From NCBI GenBank assembly GCA_024640405.1, contig JAHEFB010000026.1, positions 1 to 63,041 on the forward strand: a DNA stretch of 63,041 nucleotides, given 5' to 3'. A program made the position numbers and the translations under genes. Below, piece after piece: positions 18,087 through 26,833 of the stretch (positions are counted from its first letter, which is position 1; the number at the start of each line of letters is the position of its first letter). The notes below the pieces were generated by a model. That model saw nothing but the letters and a program-made list of their open reading frames with translations, did no database searches and was not told the DNA's origin. This stretch comes from Alphaproteobacteria bacterium. GTDB lineage: Bacteria > Pseudomonadota > Alphaproteobacteria > Rhizobiales > Aestuariivirgaceae.

Positions 18087-21000
18087 ATGCGCTTTGCCCA
18101 TTTCTTCGTAGACCGGCCGATATTTGCCAGCGTGATCTCTATTCTGATCGTGTTGATGGGGACCATTTCCTATTTCCAGCTTCCTGTCGGGCAATACCCC
18201 GACATTGCACCACCGACCATAGTCGTCACTGCCAACTATTCCGGCGCTGATGCTGAAACGGTCGCCGAAACGGTTGCGGCCCCGATCGAGGAGGAGATCA
18301 ACGGCATCGAGAACATGCTGTATATGTCGTCCTACTCGACCAGCGCCGGCACCATGGCACTGACCATCACTTTCGAGAGCGGCACCGACCTGAATGATGC
18401 CCAGGTTCTGGTGCAAAACCGGGTGGCGATTGCAGAACCACGTCTTCCGGAAGAAGTTCGCCGCGTCGGCATCACGACCCGCAAGAGTTCGCCGGATCTG
18501 ATGATGGTTGTTCACATGCTGTCTCCTGACGACAGCCTTGATCAGCTCTATGTGTCAAATTTCGCCCGCAACAACGTGCGCGACGTATTGTTGCGGCTTG
18601 ATGGTGTTGGCGATCTGAGACTTTTCGGCGAACGGGAATACTCTCTGCGGGTATGGGTCGATCCTGACAAGCTTGCCTCTTATGGCTTGACATCCGCAGG
18701 CCTGCTGGCGTCCCTGAGGGAACAGAATGTACAGGTTTCCGGTGGCGCGATTGGAGCCGAGCCTGCGCCGGGTGACACCGATGTGACCTATACCGTCACG
18801 ACACAGGGACGGTTTTCCACTGTTGAGCAATTTCGCAATGTTATCGTGAAAGCCGGCAATGACGGCAGGTTGATCCGGCTCCAGGACGTAGCGCGGGTTG
18901 AAATCGGCGCCAAGAGTTACACGACAAATTCGTATCTTAACGGCAAGTCGGCCGTTGCCCTGGCGATATTCCAGCGCCCAGGCACCAATGCGCTGAAAAG
19001 TGCCGAGGAAATCATCGCTGCGATGCGGCAGTTGCAGACTTCCTTTCCCCCCGGCATCGAGTATCAGATCGTCTACAATCCGACCGAGTTCATCTCGGAA
19101 TCGGTAAACGAGGTATACAAAACCCTGTTTGAAGCGATACTGCTGGTTGTGCTTGTTGTCATTGTATTTCTGCAATCCTGGCGCACCGCCATCATTCCCA
19201 TTGTGGCTATTCCGGTCTCCCTGATCGGCACTTTCATGGTGATGTTGCTGCTGGGATTCTCGCTCAACACACTCACCCTGTTCGGCCTGGTGCTGGCGAT
19301 TGGTATTGTGGTCGATGACGCCATCGTGGTGGTGGAAAATGTTGAACGCAACATCGCCAACGGCATGTCTCCCAGAGAAGCGTCGCACCGCACCATGGAT
19401 GAAGTCGGTTCCGCTGTCATTTCCATAGCGCTGGTGCTGTCAGCGGTGTTTATTCCGACAGCATTTGTACCTGGCATCTCGGGCGCATTCTACAAACAGT
19501 TTGCAATCACCATCGCCACTTCTACCATCATTTCAGCGATCAACTCCCTGACGCTGTCACCTGCACTGGCAGCGCTGTTGCTGAAGCCCCATGATGCACC
19601 CAAGTCTGGTTTCTTTCTGGCCAGGATGGGCAATTGGGCGGCAGGCAAGTTCAACGCCGGTTTTGACAGGACCAGCGCCGGTTACGCCCGTGCCGTTGGC
19701 TTTGTGTCGCGCCGCACTTTCATGGGTCTTGTCATTTATGCCGGCCTCATAGGGCTCACAGTATGGACGTTTGGCAAAGTGCCCGGCGGATTCATTCCGC
19801 AAACCGATCAGGGTTATGGCATTGTTGCCATTCAATTGCCGGAAGGCGCATCGCTGGACCGGACCGACAAGGTTGTCCAGCGCGCCACCAGGGTCATCAA
19901 GGAGACGCCTGGTGTAAAGGATGCCGTTGCCTTCGCCGGTTTTTCCGGCGCGACATTTACGTCCGCCACCAATGCTGCCGCTATTTTCGCAACATTCGAC
20001 GATTTTGCTGAACGCAACCGGAAAGGCCAGTCTTCGCAGCAAATCATCGGTTCGCTGTTCGCAAAAGTGCAGCAGATCGAGGAAGCGTTCATCATTGCCA
20101 TTCAACCACCATCGGTACGCGGTGTTGGTCAGGGTGGCGGTTTCAAGATGCAGATCCAGGAGCGCAGCGGCACCAGTATGGACCGCGCCCTTGCGGCCGC
20201 CTATGCGATGATGGGACAGGCGCAGCAGACACCCGGCGTATCTCGTGTCTTCACCACCTTTTCCAATGCCAGTCCGTCATACTATCTGGACATCGATCGC
20301 GTTAAGGCCCGGCAGTTGCAGGTTTCCATCGGAGCAATTTTCGAAACGCTGGAACTCAATCTCGGCTCATCATTTGTGAACGATTTCACCGCCTTCGGCA
20401 GACGCTATGACGTGCGAATGCAGGCAGATCAGTCGTTCAGGCTGGAACGGGAAGACATTGCACGGCTCAAGGTGCGTTCCACCACCGGCGCACTGGTGCC
20501 ATTGGGAACCCTGGTGGAAATCCGCGACACCGGTGGCCCGTACCTGGTGCAGCGATACAATCAGTTCGTGTCAGTGCCGTTGCAGGGTTCGACCGCCCCA
20601 GGTGTGTCCACCGGCGAGGCGCTGACCATCATGGAAAACCTTGCAGCGCAAAATCTGCCACAAGGCATGACGTTTGAGTGGACCGAACTGGCCTTGCAGG
20701 AAAAGCAGACCGGAAACACGGCGATCTACCTGTTTGGACTGGCCATCGCGGTAGTTTTCCTCCTGCTGGCGGCGCAGTATGAAAGCTGGACCCTACCCCT
20801 GGCCATCATGCTGATTGTGCCACTTTCCATGCTGGCCGCCCTGCTTGGCGTCATGTTGCGCGAAATGGACAACAACATTCTGACCCAGATCGGTTTGATC
20901 GTGCTGGTAGGCCTGGCGGCAAAGAACGCCATCCTCATCGTTGAATTTGCCAGACAACAGGAAGACGCGGGAAAACCTTTGCTGGAGGCTGTCGTGGAGT

Positions 21001-21257
21001 CCTGCCGTTTGCGCCTGCGTCCCATTCTGATGACCGCATTTGCGTTCATCCTCGGTGTGGTGCCACTGGTCATCGCCAGCGGCCCGGGTGCCGAATTGCG
21101 CCAGGCGCTCGGAACTGCTGTATTCTTCGGAATGCTCGGAGTGACATTCCTCGGGCTTTTCCTGACTCCGGTGTTTTACGTAGCGATCCGCTCCGTGTCG
21201 CAGAAAGTGCGAGGCAGCCCCGGTGAACCTGCAACCGTTGACGACGCCGCTTCCTGA
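18087..21257 (+). CDS. RND multidrug efflux permease (AcrB/MexB type)
   Basis: A 1056-residue inner-membrane, proton-driven pump of the HAE1 family. The proton-relay aspartates are Asp410 and Asp411 in GIVVDDAIVVVENVERN (helix 4), and the partner Lys946 is in GLAAKNAILIVEFA (helix 10). Two large periplasmic loops follow helices 1 and 7. N-terminal FFVDRPIFASVISILIVLMG and the internal QTDQGYGIVAIQLPEGASLD are typical. It should expel hydrophobic drugs, dyes or detergents with the adaptor upstream. No outer-membrane TolC-type gene and no adjacent regulator are present. Expression must read through the 302-bp repeat or start within it. Confidence 0.96.
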   Translation: MRFAHFFVDRPIFASVISILIVLMGTISYFQLPVGQYPDIAPPTIVVTANYSGADAETVAETVAAPIEEEINGIENMLYMSSYSTSAGTMALTITFESGTDLNDAQVLVQNRVAIAEPRLPEEVRRVGITTRKSSPDLMMVVHMLSPDDSLDQLYVSNFARNNVRDVLLRLDGVGDLRLFGEREYSLRVWVDPDKLASYGLTSAGLLASLREQNVQVSGGAIGAEPAPGDTDVTYTVTTQGRFSTVEQFRNVIVKAGNDGRLIRLQDVARVEIGAKSYTTNSYLNGKSAVALAIFQRPGTNALKSAEEIIAAMRQLQTSFPPGIEYQIVYNPTEFISESVNEVYKTLFEAILLVVLVVIVFLQSWRTAIIPIVAIPVSLIGTFMVMLLLGFSLNTLTLFGLVLAIGIVVDDAIVVVENVERNIANGMSPREASHRTMDEVGSAVISIALVLSAVFIPTAFVPGISGAFYKQFAITIATSTIISAINSLTLSPALAALLLKPHDAPKSGFFLARMGNWAAGKFNAGFDRTSAGYARAVGFVSRRTFMGLVIYAGLIGLTVWTFGKVPGGFIPQTDQGYGIVAIQLPEGASLDRTDKVVQRATRVIKETPGVKDAVAFAGFSGATFTSATNAAAIFATFDDFAERNRKGQSSQQIIGSLFAKVQQIEEAFIIAIQPPSVRGVGQGGGFKMQIQERSGTSMDRALAAAYAMMGQAQQTPGVSRVFTTFSNASPSYYLDIDRVKARQLQVSIGAIFETLELNLGSSFVNDFTAFGRRYDVRMQADQSFRLEREDIARLKVRSTTGALVPLGTLVEIRDTGGPYLVQRYNQFVSVPLQGSTAPGVSTGEALTIMENLAAQNLPQGMTFEWTELALQEKQTGNTAIYLFGLAIAVVFLLLAAQYESWTLPLAIMLIVPLSMLAALLGVMLREMDNNILTQIGLIVLVGLAAKNAILIVEFARQQEDAGKPLLEAVVESCRLRLRPILMTAFAFILGVVPLVIASGPGAELRQALGTAVFFGMLGVTFLGLFLTPVFYVAIRSVSQKVRGSPGEPATVDDAAS

Positions 21258-21282
21258 TAGAGCCGACCGGTTTGTCGTCGGT

Positions 21283-22233
21283 TCAAGTCTTGACGGTTTT
21301 GACCAGATATCCGGCACGCGGGAAGTGCACATTGAGATTGCCGGTGTCAGGATCGGACCGGTGAAGCGTGATCGTGTCGCAATTCACTGCCACCACGGAG
21401 CCGGCCACCGGTTGCTCGCCGCCATCGACATCGGGCGAAACCACCACCTGCTTGCCGGGCTTCAACTCTTGCGGATCATTGCTATCTGCTTCAGTGGTGC
21501 TGACGGGCTCACATGCCCTGGCCACAGCGATTGCGTCTTGCGGTGACATGTCCGTCACCGAGCCGTGGCCAAGCTTGCAGACATTTTCTTCCCATCTTTC
21601 CAGAGCCGGAAATTCCGTCAAAAATGCCGGCCCCTGCTCCCACCTGCCCCGCAAGAACCAGACGACATGATAAATTTGCGCATCAACCGCTGCAGGAGCA
21701 TCTCCCAGCAGGAAATTCCTGCCGTCACCCAGTTGCCTGTCAAGCCACATTAACGGTGCGCGGATTTGCGACACAAGGTGTGGCAGCGCTGCATTTGCAG
21801 CCTTCAGTCCTTCTGCCCAGTCTTCGCCGAGATACAATCTCCCCCGGTCTGCCGCAAAATCTGCCGGCAGATTGTCGCCTGCCGACCCCAGAACAATTTT
21901 CACACCCAGATCGAACAATCCGCTGTCCGTCCAACGGCTAAGGCACCACATCAGGCCTGTATCCGCACCAGGAAAAAACGTAGGCGACGGGAACCGTCGC
22001 TCCAGCTCCCTTATGATGCACTGGCTGTCGCAATAGATATCCGCACCTATCTGCATCACCGGCGTGCGCCGGTACCCGCCGGTCAGGACCGTCAGAAACG
22101 GCTTCGGCGGCAGACGGGGAATCTCCACATTTCGCCAGTTCAATCCCTTGATGCCGAATGCGACGCGGGCCTTCTCGGCAACCGGTGACTGGGGATAATT
22201 GTGCAGGATGATTTCCGAAGACTGGTCTGGCAT
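21283..22233 (-). CDS. Glutathione S-transferase family protein with C-terminal extension
   Basis: A 316-residue protein. Residues 1-80 form the thioredoxin-like GST domain (LHNYPQSPVAEKARVAFGIK, RRTPVMQIGADIYCDSQCI with the cis-Pro and the glutathione-contacting Asp-Ser). Residues ~90-230 form the helical domain. An extra ~75 residues (LKPGKQVVVSPDVDGGE, VHFPRAGYLV) look like a small beta-barrel. It should conjugate or use glutathione in detoxification. It follows the haloacid dehalogenase gene by about 20 bases and is probably co-transcribed with it, suggesting a role with halogenated or electrophilic compounds. Confidence 0.85.
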   Translation of the reverse strand: MPDQSSEIILHNYPQSPVAEKARVAFGIKGLNWRNVEIPRLPPKPFLTVLTGGYRRTPVMQIGADIYCDSQCIIRELERRFPSPTFFPGADTGLMWCLSRWTDSGLFDLGVKIVLGSAGDNLPADFAADRGRLYLGEDWAEGLKAANAALPHLVSQIRAPLMWLDRQLGDGRNFLLGDAPAAVDAQIYHVVWFLRGRWEQGPAFLTEFPALERWEENVCKLGHGSVTDMSPQDAIAVARACEPVSTTEADSNDPQELKPGKQVVVSPDVDGGEQPVAGSVVAVNCDTITLHRSDPDTGNLNVHFPRAGYLVKTVKT

Positions 22234-22254
22234 TTTTTGTTGCACCACCCTTTG

Positions 22255-22938
22255 CTAGCGCACAACCCCGGGTAGCTCTTCAAGGCTTTCGAGCAGCATG
22301 TCAGGCGTACCGGGTATCCGGTCATCCTTGAGACCGAAACGGTTGATACGGGCCACATGAAAACCGAAACTCTTGGCCGCCTGGGCGTCCCAGGTGTTGG
22401 CTGACACAAAGCAGATTTCAGCAGGCGCCGACACGCCCATGCGATCCACTGCCTGCTGATAGACCCGCGGATCAGGCTTGAATATGCCAACATCCGCCAC
22501 CGAGATGTTTTCATCCAGATAGGCATCGAGGCCGGACGACTTTACCGCCGCATCCAGCATATCAGGTGATCCGTTGGACAAAATCGCAGTGGCAACTCCC
22601 AATTCCTTCAAAACCTTCAGGCAGGCCACCGCATCATCATAGGCCGCCAGGTGAAGATACAATTCCATCAGGTCATCACGCAGTGACGGGTCATCAATGG
22701 AGAATGCTTCCAAGGTGTAATCCAACGCATCACCGGTAACCTGCCAGAACGGCACATAGGCGTGCATCAGAGACCGCAGCCAGGTGTATTCAAGCTGTTT
22801 CTGCCGCCACAACTTGGACACCGCATCCGCGTCATCGCCGATACGTGCCGCCAGTTGAGCCACCGGGGCATGAACGTTCAGCAATGTACCATAGGCGTCA
22901 AACACACACGCCTTGATGCCTTCAAGTTTCGCAGCCAT
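22255..22938 (-). CDS. Haloacid dehalogenase, type II (L-2-haloacid dehalogenase-like)
   Basis: A 227-residue HAD hydrolase. The nucleophile is Asp14 in ACVFDAYGTLLNVHA, motif II is AILSNGSPDML, the motif III Lys is in GIFKPDPRVYQQAVDRMGV, and motif IV is CFVSANTWDAQAAKSFGF. The tyrosine directly after the nucleophile-Ala and the Ser-Ala-Asn-Thr-Trp-Asp block are those of 2-haloacid dehalogenases, which swap a halide for hydroxide on 2-haloalkanoates. A GAGGGAA site supports the start at 22938. It is divergent from nitrile hydratase with about 90 bases between starts. Confidence 0.9.
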   Translation of the reverse strand: MAAKLEGIKACVFDAYGTLLNVHAPVAQLAARIGDDADAVSKLWRQKQLEYTWLRSLMHAYVPFWQVTGDALDYTLEAFSIDDPSLRDDLMELYLHLAAYDDAVACLKVLKELGVATAILSNGSPDMLDAAVKSSGLDAYLDENISVADVGIFKPDPRVYQQAVDRMGVSAPAEICFVSANTWDAQAAKSFGFHVARINRFGLKDDRIPGTPDMLLESLEELPGVVR

Positions 22939-23026
22939 GTTGAGTTCCCTCGCAATCTTCTCAGTTGTTGGTCTGCTGAGTTGATTGCAGTATGATGCCC
23001 GTTCAATCAAGAGAGTAACCCACCAT

Positions 23027-23671
23027 ATGGCACACGACACTCACGATCACGGTCACCACCATCATGACGGCGGGCATTCCGAATTGTCCGAAACCGCATT
23101 ACGGGTGAAAGCGCTCGAAAGCCTGCTGGTCGAAAAAGGCTATGTCGACCCGGCCGCGCTGGATGAACTCATCGACACCTATGAAAACCGCGTCGGCCCG
23201 CGCAATGGCGCTCAGGTTGTCGCCCATGCATGGAGCAACGCAGCCTACATGGAAAAACTGCGCGCCGACGCCACCGGTGCCATAGCCGATCTGGGCTTTA
23301 TCGGCCGCCAGGGCGAACACATGGTGGCCGTCGAGAACACCGACGATGTTCACAACATGGTCGTATGCACCCTGTGTTCCTGTTATCCGTGGCCGGTGCT
23401 GGGGTTGCCGCCGGTCTGGTACAAGGCGCCGCCCTACCGGTCGCGTGCGGTATCCGACCCACGCGGCGTGCTGGCGGAGTTCGGAGTCCGGTTGCCGGAC
23501 GCCGTCGGCGTTAAAGTGTGGGATTCCACCGCCGAAGTCAGATACCTGGTAATTCCGCAGCGCCCCTCGGGAACCGAAGGCTGGAGCGAGGAAAAACTCG
23601 CCGGCCTGGTAACCCGAGATTCAATGATCGGTACCGGCCTCGCATTGACGCCTGAGCAGGTGGCATCATGA
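23027..23671 (+). CDS. nthA: Nitrile hydratase alpha subunit, cobalt type
   Basis: A 214-residue alpha subunit of nitrile hydratase, which hydrates nitriles to amides. The metal claw is Cys114-Thr-Leu-Cys117-Ser-Cys119. The Thr at the second position marks the cobalt-containing type, where iron enzymes have Ser. The N-terminus is strikingly His-rich ([17 protein letters not shown]), which could help bind cobalt. The ATG at 23027 is chosen because homologs begin with the [11 protein letters not shown] helix shortly after. The stop overlaps the beta start (ATGA), indicating coupled translation and equal amounts. Confidence 0.96.
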   Translation: MAHDTHDHGHHHHDGGHSELSETALRVKALESLLVEKGYVDPAALDELIDTYENRVGPRNGAQVVAHAWSNAAYMEKLRADATGAIADLGFIGRQGEHMVAVENTDDVHNMVVCTLCSCYPWPVLGLPPVWYKAPPYRSRAVSDPRGVLAEFGVRLPDAVGVKVWDSTAEVRYLVIPQRPSGTEGWSEEKLAGLVTRDSMIGTGLALTPEQVAS

Positions 23672-24330
23672 ACGGCGGGCAGGATCTGGGTGGCGTCCAC
23701 GGCCTCGGCCCCATCGACCCGGAAGCAGACGAACCGGTGTTTCATGCCGAATGGGAAAAACGGGCCTTCGCACTGACCCTGGCCATGGGGTTTTACGGCC
23801 AGTGGAATATTGACCAGGGCCGCCATGCCCGTGAAAGCATGCATCCTGCCAAGTACATGACATCAAGCTACTACCAGATATGGACCGAAGGCCTGATCAA
23901 ACTTATGCTGGACACGGGGTTTGTGGTGCCCGGTGAAGTGCATCTCGGCAGGCAGGAAGTGACACCGCGTGATTTGCATCGTGACCCGGTGGGCGCCGAA
24001 GAAGTTGCCGCCATTTTGATGAAAGGCGGAGCTTCCTCACGTGACCTTGACACTGATCCAAAATTCCCGGCAGGCACCAGGGTGCGAGCCATCCGCATGA
24101 ACCCGGAAGGACACACCCGCCTGCCAAGATATCTGCGCGGCTGCGAGGGCGAAATTGTTGCTCACCACAATGCACACGTCTTTCCAGACAGCAATGCGCA
24201 TGGCAAGGGCGAAAACCCGCAGCACCTCTACACGGTGATGTTTGCTGCTCGTGAATTGTGGGGTGAAAAGGCGCCTGCCAACGATTTCGTGCACGCCGAC
24301 CTTTGGGAGAGTTACCTTGTCCCTGCCTGA
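23668..24330 (+). CDS. nthB: Nitrile hydratase beta subunit
   Basis: A 220-residue beta subunit, which forms the alpha-beta heterodimer and supplies the arginines that hydrogen-bond the oxidised cysteines of the alpha metal centre. The typical start is [18 protein letters not shown], and the central part [18 protein letters not shown] is conserved. The C-terminal SH3-like barrel contains [20 protein letters not shown] and [20 protein letters not shown], as in other beta subunits. It overlaps the alpha gene by 4 bases and the activator gene by 14. Confidence 0.96.
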   Translation: MNGGQDLGGVHGLGPIDPEADEPVFHAEWEKRAFALTLAMGFYGQWNIDQGRHARESMHPAKYMTSSYYQIWTEGLIKLMLDTGFVVPGEVHLGRQEVTPRDLHRDPVGAEEVAAILMKGGASSRDLDTDPKFPAGTRVRAIRMNPEGHTRLPRYLRGCEGEIVAHHNAHVFPDSNAHGKGENPQHLYTVMFAARELWGEKAPANDFVHADLWESYLVPA

Positions 24331-24676
24331 TGATGTCAAACGCCTTCCCGGCCTGTTAACAGATGGCGACGAGCCGGTGTTTGCCGAGCCCTGGCAGGCA
24401 CAGGCCTTTGCCATGACGGTCAAACTTCACGAAAAGGGTTTGTTCACCTGGGTAGAGTGGGCAGATGCGCTGAGCAGTGAAATTGCCGCAGCCGGGCCTG
24501 ATGATGCGGCGGAGAATTATTACTCCCACTGGCTGGCAGCGCTGGAAAAAATCACCCAGGACAAAGGCGCCCTGAGCGAGACCGAACGCCTTGACCGCAA
24601 GGACGCCTGGGACCGCGCAGCCAAAGCCACACCACACGGCAGCCCGATCGTGCTTGGTGCCGACATACCCAACTGA
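24317..24676 (+). CDS. Nitrile hydratase activator/accessory protein
   Basis: A 119-residue protein of the nitrile hydratase accessory family (P14K/NhlE-like), which helps load cobalt into the alpha subunit. Conserved features are DGDEPVFAEPWQAQAFAM, FTWVEWADALSSEI and YYSHWLAALEKI, resembling the beta-subunit N-terminal helices. The TTG start at 24317 lies six bases after GGGAGA and inside the end of the beta gene, so the three genes form a tightly coupled operon. No amidase to use the amide product is seen in the window. Confidence 0.88.
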   Translation: MSLPDDVKRLPGLLTDGDEPVFAEPWQAQAFAMTVKLHEKGLFTWVEWADALSSEIAAAGPDDAAENYYSHWLAALEKITQDKGALSETERLDRKDAWDRAAKATPHGSPIVLGADIPN

Positions 24677-24715
24677 CTGCCGTTGAACACTGCTGGCAAT
24701 ACAGCTGGATGAAAG

Positions 24716-24973
24716 CTATTTTTCCTTGCCGGTCTTTGATGGCGCTCCGCCTGTTGCTGCCCCCCACATGGCTTTCTGCAATTGCCCAAAGCCTTCAATG
24801 CCGGGGCTCATCCATGTCTTCATGATTTCCGTCGGATCGAGTTGATCCATCTGGCTTTCCATCTGCGTCTGCATTTTGGACATCATGGCCTTTTGCATCG
24901 GCTGCACATCAGGCAGACCAAAAAAGGTGCGCGCTTCTTCGGGAGTGCAGTCAATATCGACGGTAACTTTCAT
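24716..24973 (-). CDS. DUF6489 family protein
   Basis: A small cytosolic protein of 85 residues, beginning MKVTVDIDCTPEEARTFFGL. This N-terminus, the following VQPMQKAMMSKMQ segment and the LDPTEIMKTWMSPGIEGFGQLQKAMWG block mark the alphaproteobacterial DUF6489 family. Function is unknown; the middle is a Met/Gln-rich helix. GGAG lies before the start at 24973. It is downstream of ccdA on the same strand. Confidence 0.82.
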   Translation of the reverse strand: MKVTVDIDCTPEEARTFFGLPDVQPMQKAMMSKMQTQMESQMDQLDPTEIMKTWMSPGIEGFGQLQKAMWGAATGGAPSKTGKEK

Positions 24974-25010
24974 TAGGTTCTCCATTCCACCACTGTGAGT
25001 GGAAAACAGT

Positions 25011-25784
25011 CTAGCCCAAGGTGGCAAGGCCGGGGAAAGTTTCGATCATCCAGTAGGAAAGTGCCGTAAATGTTCCGGTCAGGAACAATACGCCGGTAAC
25101 GACCAGCATGCCGCCCATGGTCTTTTCAACCAGGCCGAGATGGCGGCGAAACTTTTTCATGAACACCAGGAACTGCGGCATGGCCACTGCAGCCAGCAGG
25201 AACGGCACACCCAGCCCGGCAGAATAAATCGCCAGCAGCCCCGCCCCCTTGGTCACGCTGTCTGCAGAACCGGCCACGGTCAGGATGGCCGCCAGAACGG
25301 GCCCGATGCACGGTGTCCATCCCAGCGCAAAGGCAAGGCCTATGGCATAGGCCCCGAACAGACCGACCGGCCTTGCCTCCTGCTGATAGCGCACCTCGCG
25401 TGACAGAAATCCAATACGGAATGCCCCCAGGAAATGCAGACCCATAATGATGATGATGACACCGGCAACAGAGGTCAGAACCGGAAAATTCATGCTGCCG
25501 ATGGTAATTTCCCAGGTCGTTGCCTCCCGGAGCCATTGTCCAATCACGCTGGCGGATGCGCCAAGCGCGATAAAAACCGTTGAAAACCCCAGCACAAATA
25601 AGACAGATGCAGCCACTGCCTTATGCTGCACGGTACGGTCAGTACCGTTCTCGTTCGTCAGGTCTTCAAGCGATGTGCCGGCAATAAAACACAGGTATGG
25701 TGGAACCAGCGGCAACACACACGGGCTCAGGAAGCTCAGCAGTCCGGCAAAAAAAGCCGCCCAGATTGATACGTCCAGTCCCAT
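25011..25784 (-). CDS. ccdA: Cytochrome c biogenesis protein CcdA
   Basis: A 257-residue inner-membrane protein with six helices. It passes reducing equivalents from cytoplasmic thioredoxin to periplasmic thiol proteins for cytochrome c maturation. The redox cysteines are Cys22 in LSPCVLPLVPPYLC and Cys159 in LGWTPCIGPVLAAIL, symmetrically placed in helices 1 and 4, with the expected prolines around each. It is probably co-transcribed with the DUF6489 gene; the gap between them is under 40 bases. Confidence 0.95.
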   Translation of the reverse strand: MGLDVSIWAAFFAGLLSFLSPCVLPLVPPYLCFIAGTSLEDLTNENGTDRTVQHKAVAASVLFVLGFSTVFIALGASASVIGQWLREATTWEITIGSMNFPVLTSVAGVIIIIMGLHFLGAFRIGFLSREVRYQQEARPVGLFGAYAIGLAFALGWTPCIGPVLAAILTVAGSADSVTKGAGLLAIYSAGLGVPFLLAAVAMPQFLVFMKKFRRHLGLVEKTMGGMLVVTGVLFLTGTFTALSYWMIETFPGLATLG

Positions 25785-26128
25785 GTTATCCTTGCCTGTC
25801 AGGTGCTTTGATTCATTCGGTCACGGCCAAGAGCAGAAAGTGCTGACAATTGCTGCAAGATGCAACACCCTGCAGGTTAAATCGCCGTCACATATGCGTT
25901 AGAACAAGACGGGCTGTCGATTGTCTCTGACAAATATCAAATACCTGTATTTACGCCAAAAAACGGTGTGAAAACGAGCGCATAGCGGTACACGTCATTG
26001 CCGATTGTGTTTCAGAGTTAATTTGCAAATCATATTTGCTACGCAATAATGTGCATGACATTATCACGATCTTGCTGCAAACCCGCGCTAACACCTGAAA
26101 AACCAGCATTCAGCATATGGACTGCATC
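25785..26128. other. Intergenic region between ccdA and the metal-transport genes
   Basis: About 340 bases, AT-rich toward 26020-26080. There is a palindrome ATTTGCAAAT at 26022-26031 with another ATTTGC following, which could be a regulator site for the metal-transport genes. I see no cobalamin riboswitch features and no gene. Confidence 0.35.
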
Positions 26129-26818
26129 ATGAGTTTTTTATCGAGACGACAGATCGCTTTATCGTCAGGCCTGATGGTTGCAGCAGTTTTGTCTTCGCAA
26201 CCTGTTTCAGCCCATCCACATGTCTATTCCGACTTGCGCTCTGACATAATCCTGGATGATGAGGGCCGCGCAACGTCCATTCACGTGGAGTGGATTTTTG
26301 ACGAGGGATATACCGAAGCTGCAACTGAAGGTATGGATGCCGACAAGGACGGTGTTTTTACATCGGCTGAATTGCAGCCCGTGGTAACGGAAAACATCAA
26401 GGCTCTGAAAGAATACCGTTATTTTGTTGCCGCAAAGGCAAACGGTAAAGACATCCCCTATTTGGATGTCACCGAATACGGCCAGCGCATAAATGATCAG
26501 GGCCGCTTGTCGATGACATTTGTTGTGCCGTTTGCAGCGCCGATTGATCTGACATCGGCCAGGTTTACCTACAAGATCTACGACCCGGATTTTTTCATCG
26601 CCTACGATTACATCAAGGGCGAAACCGTCGCTGCCATTGGCAATCTGCCAAAAGGCTGCGTGATCAATGTAGGTACTGTGGCCTTTGACGAAAATATGGA
26701 AGAAACAAAAAGACAACTGGCGGAAAAACCAGCAGACTGGCAACCGGAGCAGCCACAGGACTTTGGTTCACTGTTTGCGCAACCCGTTTCGGTTTCCTGC
26801 AAGCAAGCTGCCAGCTAG
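26129..26818 (+). CDS. DUF1007 family periplasmic protein
   Basis: A 229-residue exported protein with a signal peptide ending near QPVSA. The mature form starts HPHVYSDLRSDIILDDEG, and an N-terminal His-Pro-His directly after cleavage is the family hallmark and a likely metal ligand. GMDADKDGVFTSAELQPVV looks like an EF-hand-type acidic loop. DUF1007 proteins are regularly paired with NicO-type nickel/cobalt transporters, as here, and probably deliver or bind the metal in the periplasm. The start could be 26117 instead. Confidence 0.85.
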   Translation: MSFLSRRQIALSSGLMVAAVLSSQPVSAHPHVYSDLRSDIILDDEGRATSIHVEWIFDEGYTEAATEGMDADKDGVFTSAELQPVVTENIKALKEYRYFVAAKANGKDIPYLDVTEYGQRINDQGRLSMTFVVPFAAPIDLTSARFTYKIYDPDFFIAYDYIKGETVAAIGNLPKGCVINVGTVAFDENMEETKRQLAEKPADWQPEQPQDFGSLFAQPVSVSCKQAAS

Positions 26819-26833
26819 CAGAGTGAGGCTTCC

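Noticed and set aside
18555..19388. 277-codon frame opposite the RND permease
   Set aside because: Antisense to highly conserved RND helices; His/Gln-rich translation typical of a shadow frame.
25785..26128. Cobalamin riboswitch before the metal-transport genes
   Set aside because: No B12-box-like conserved segment or typical stem pattern was seen.
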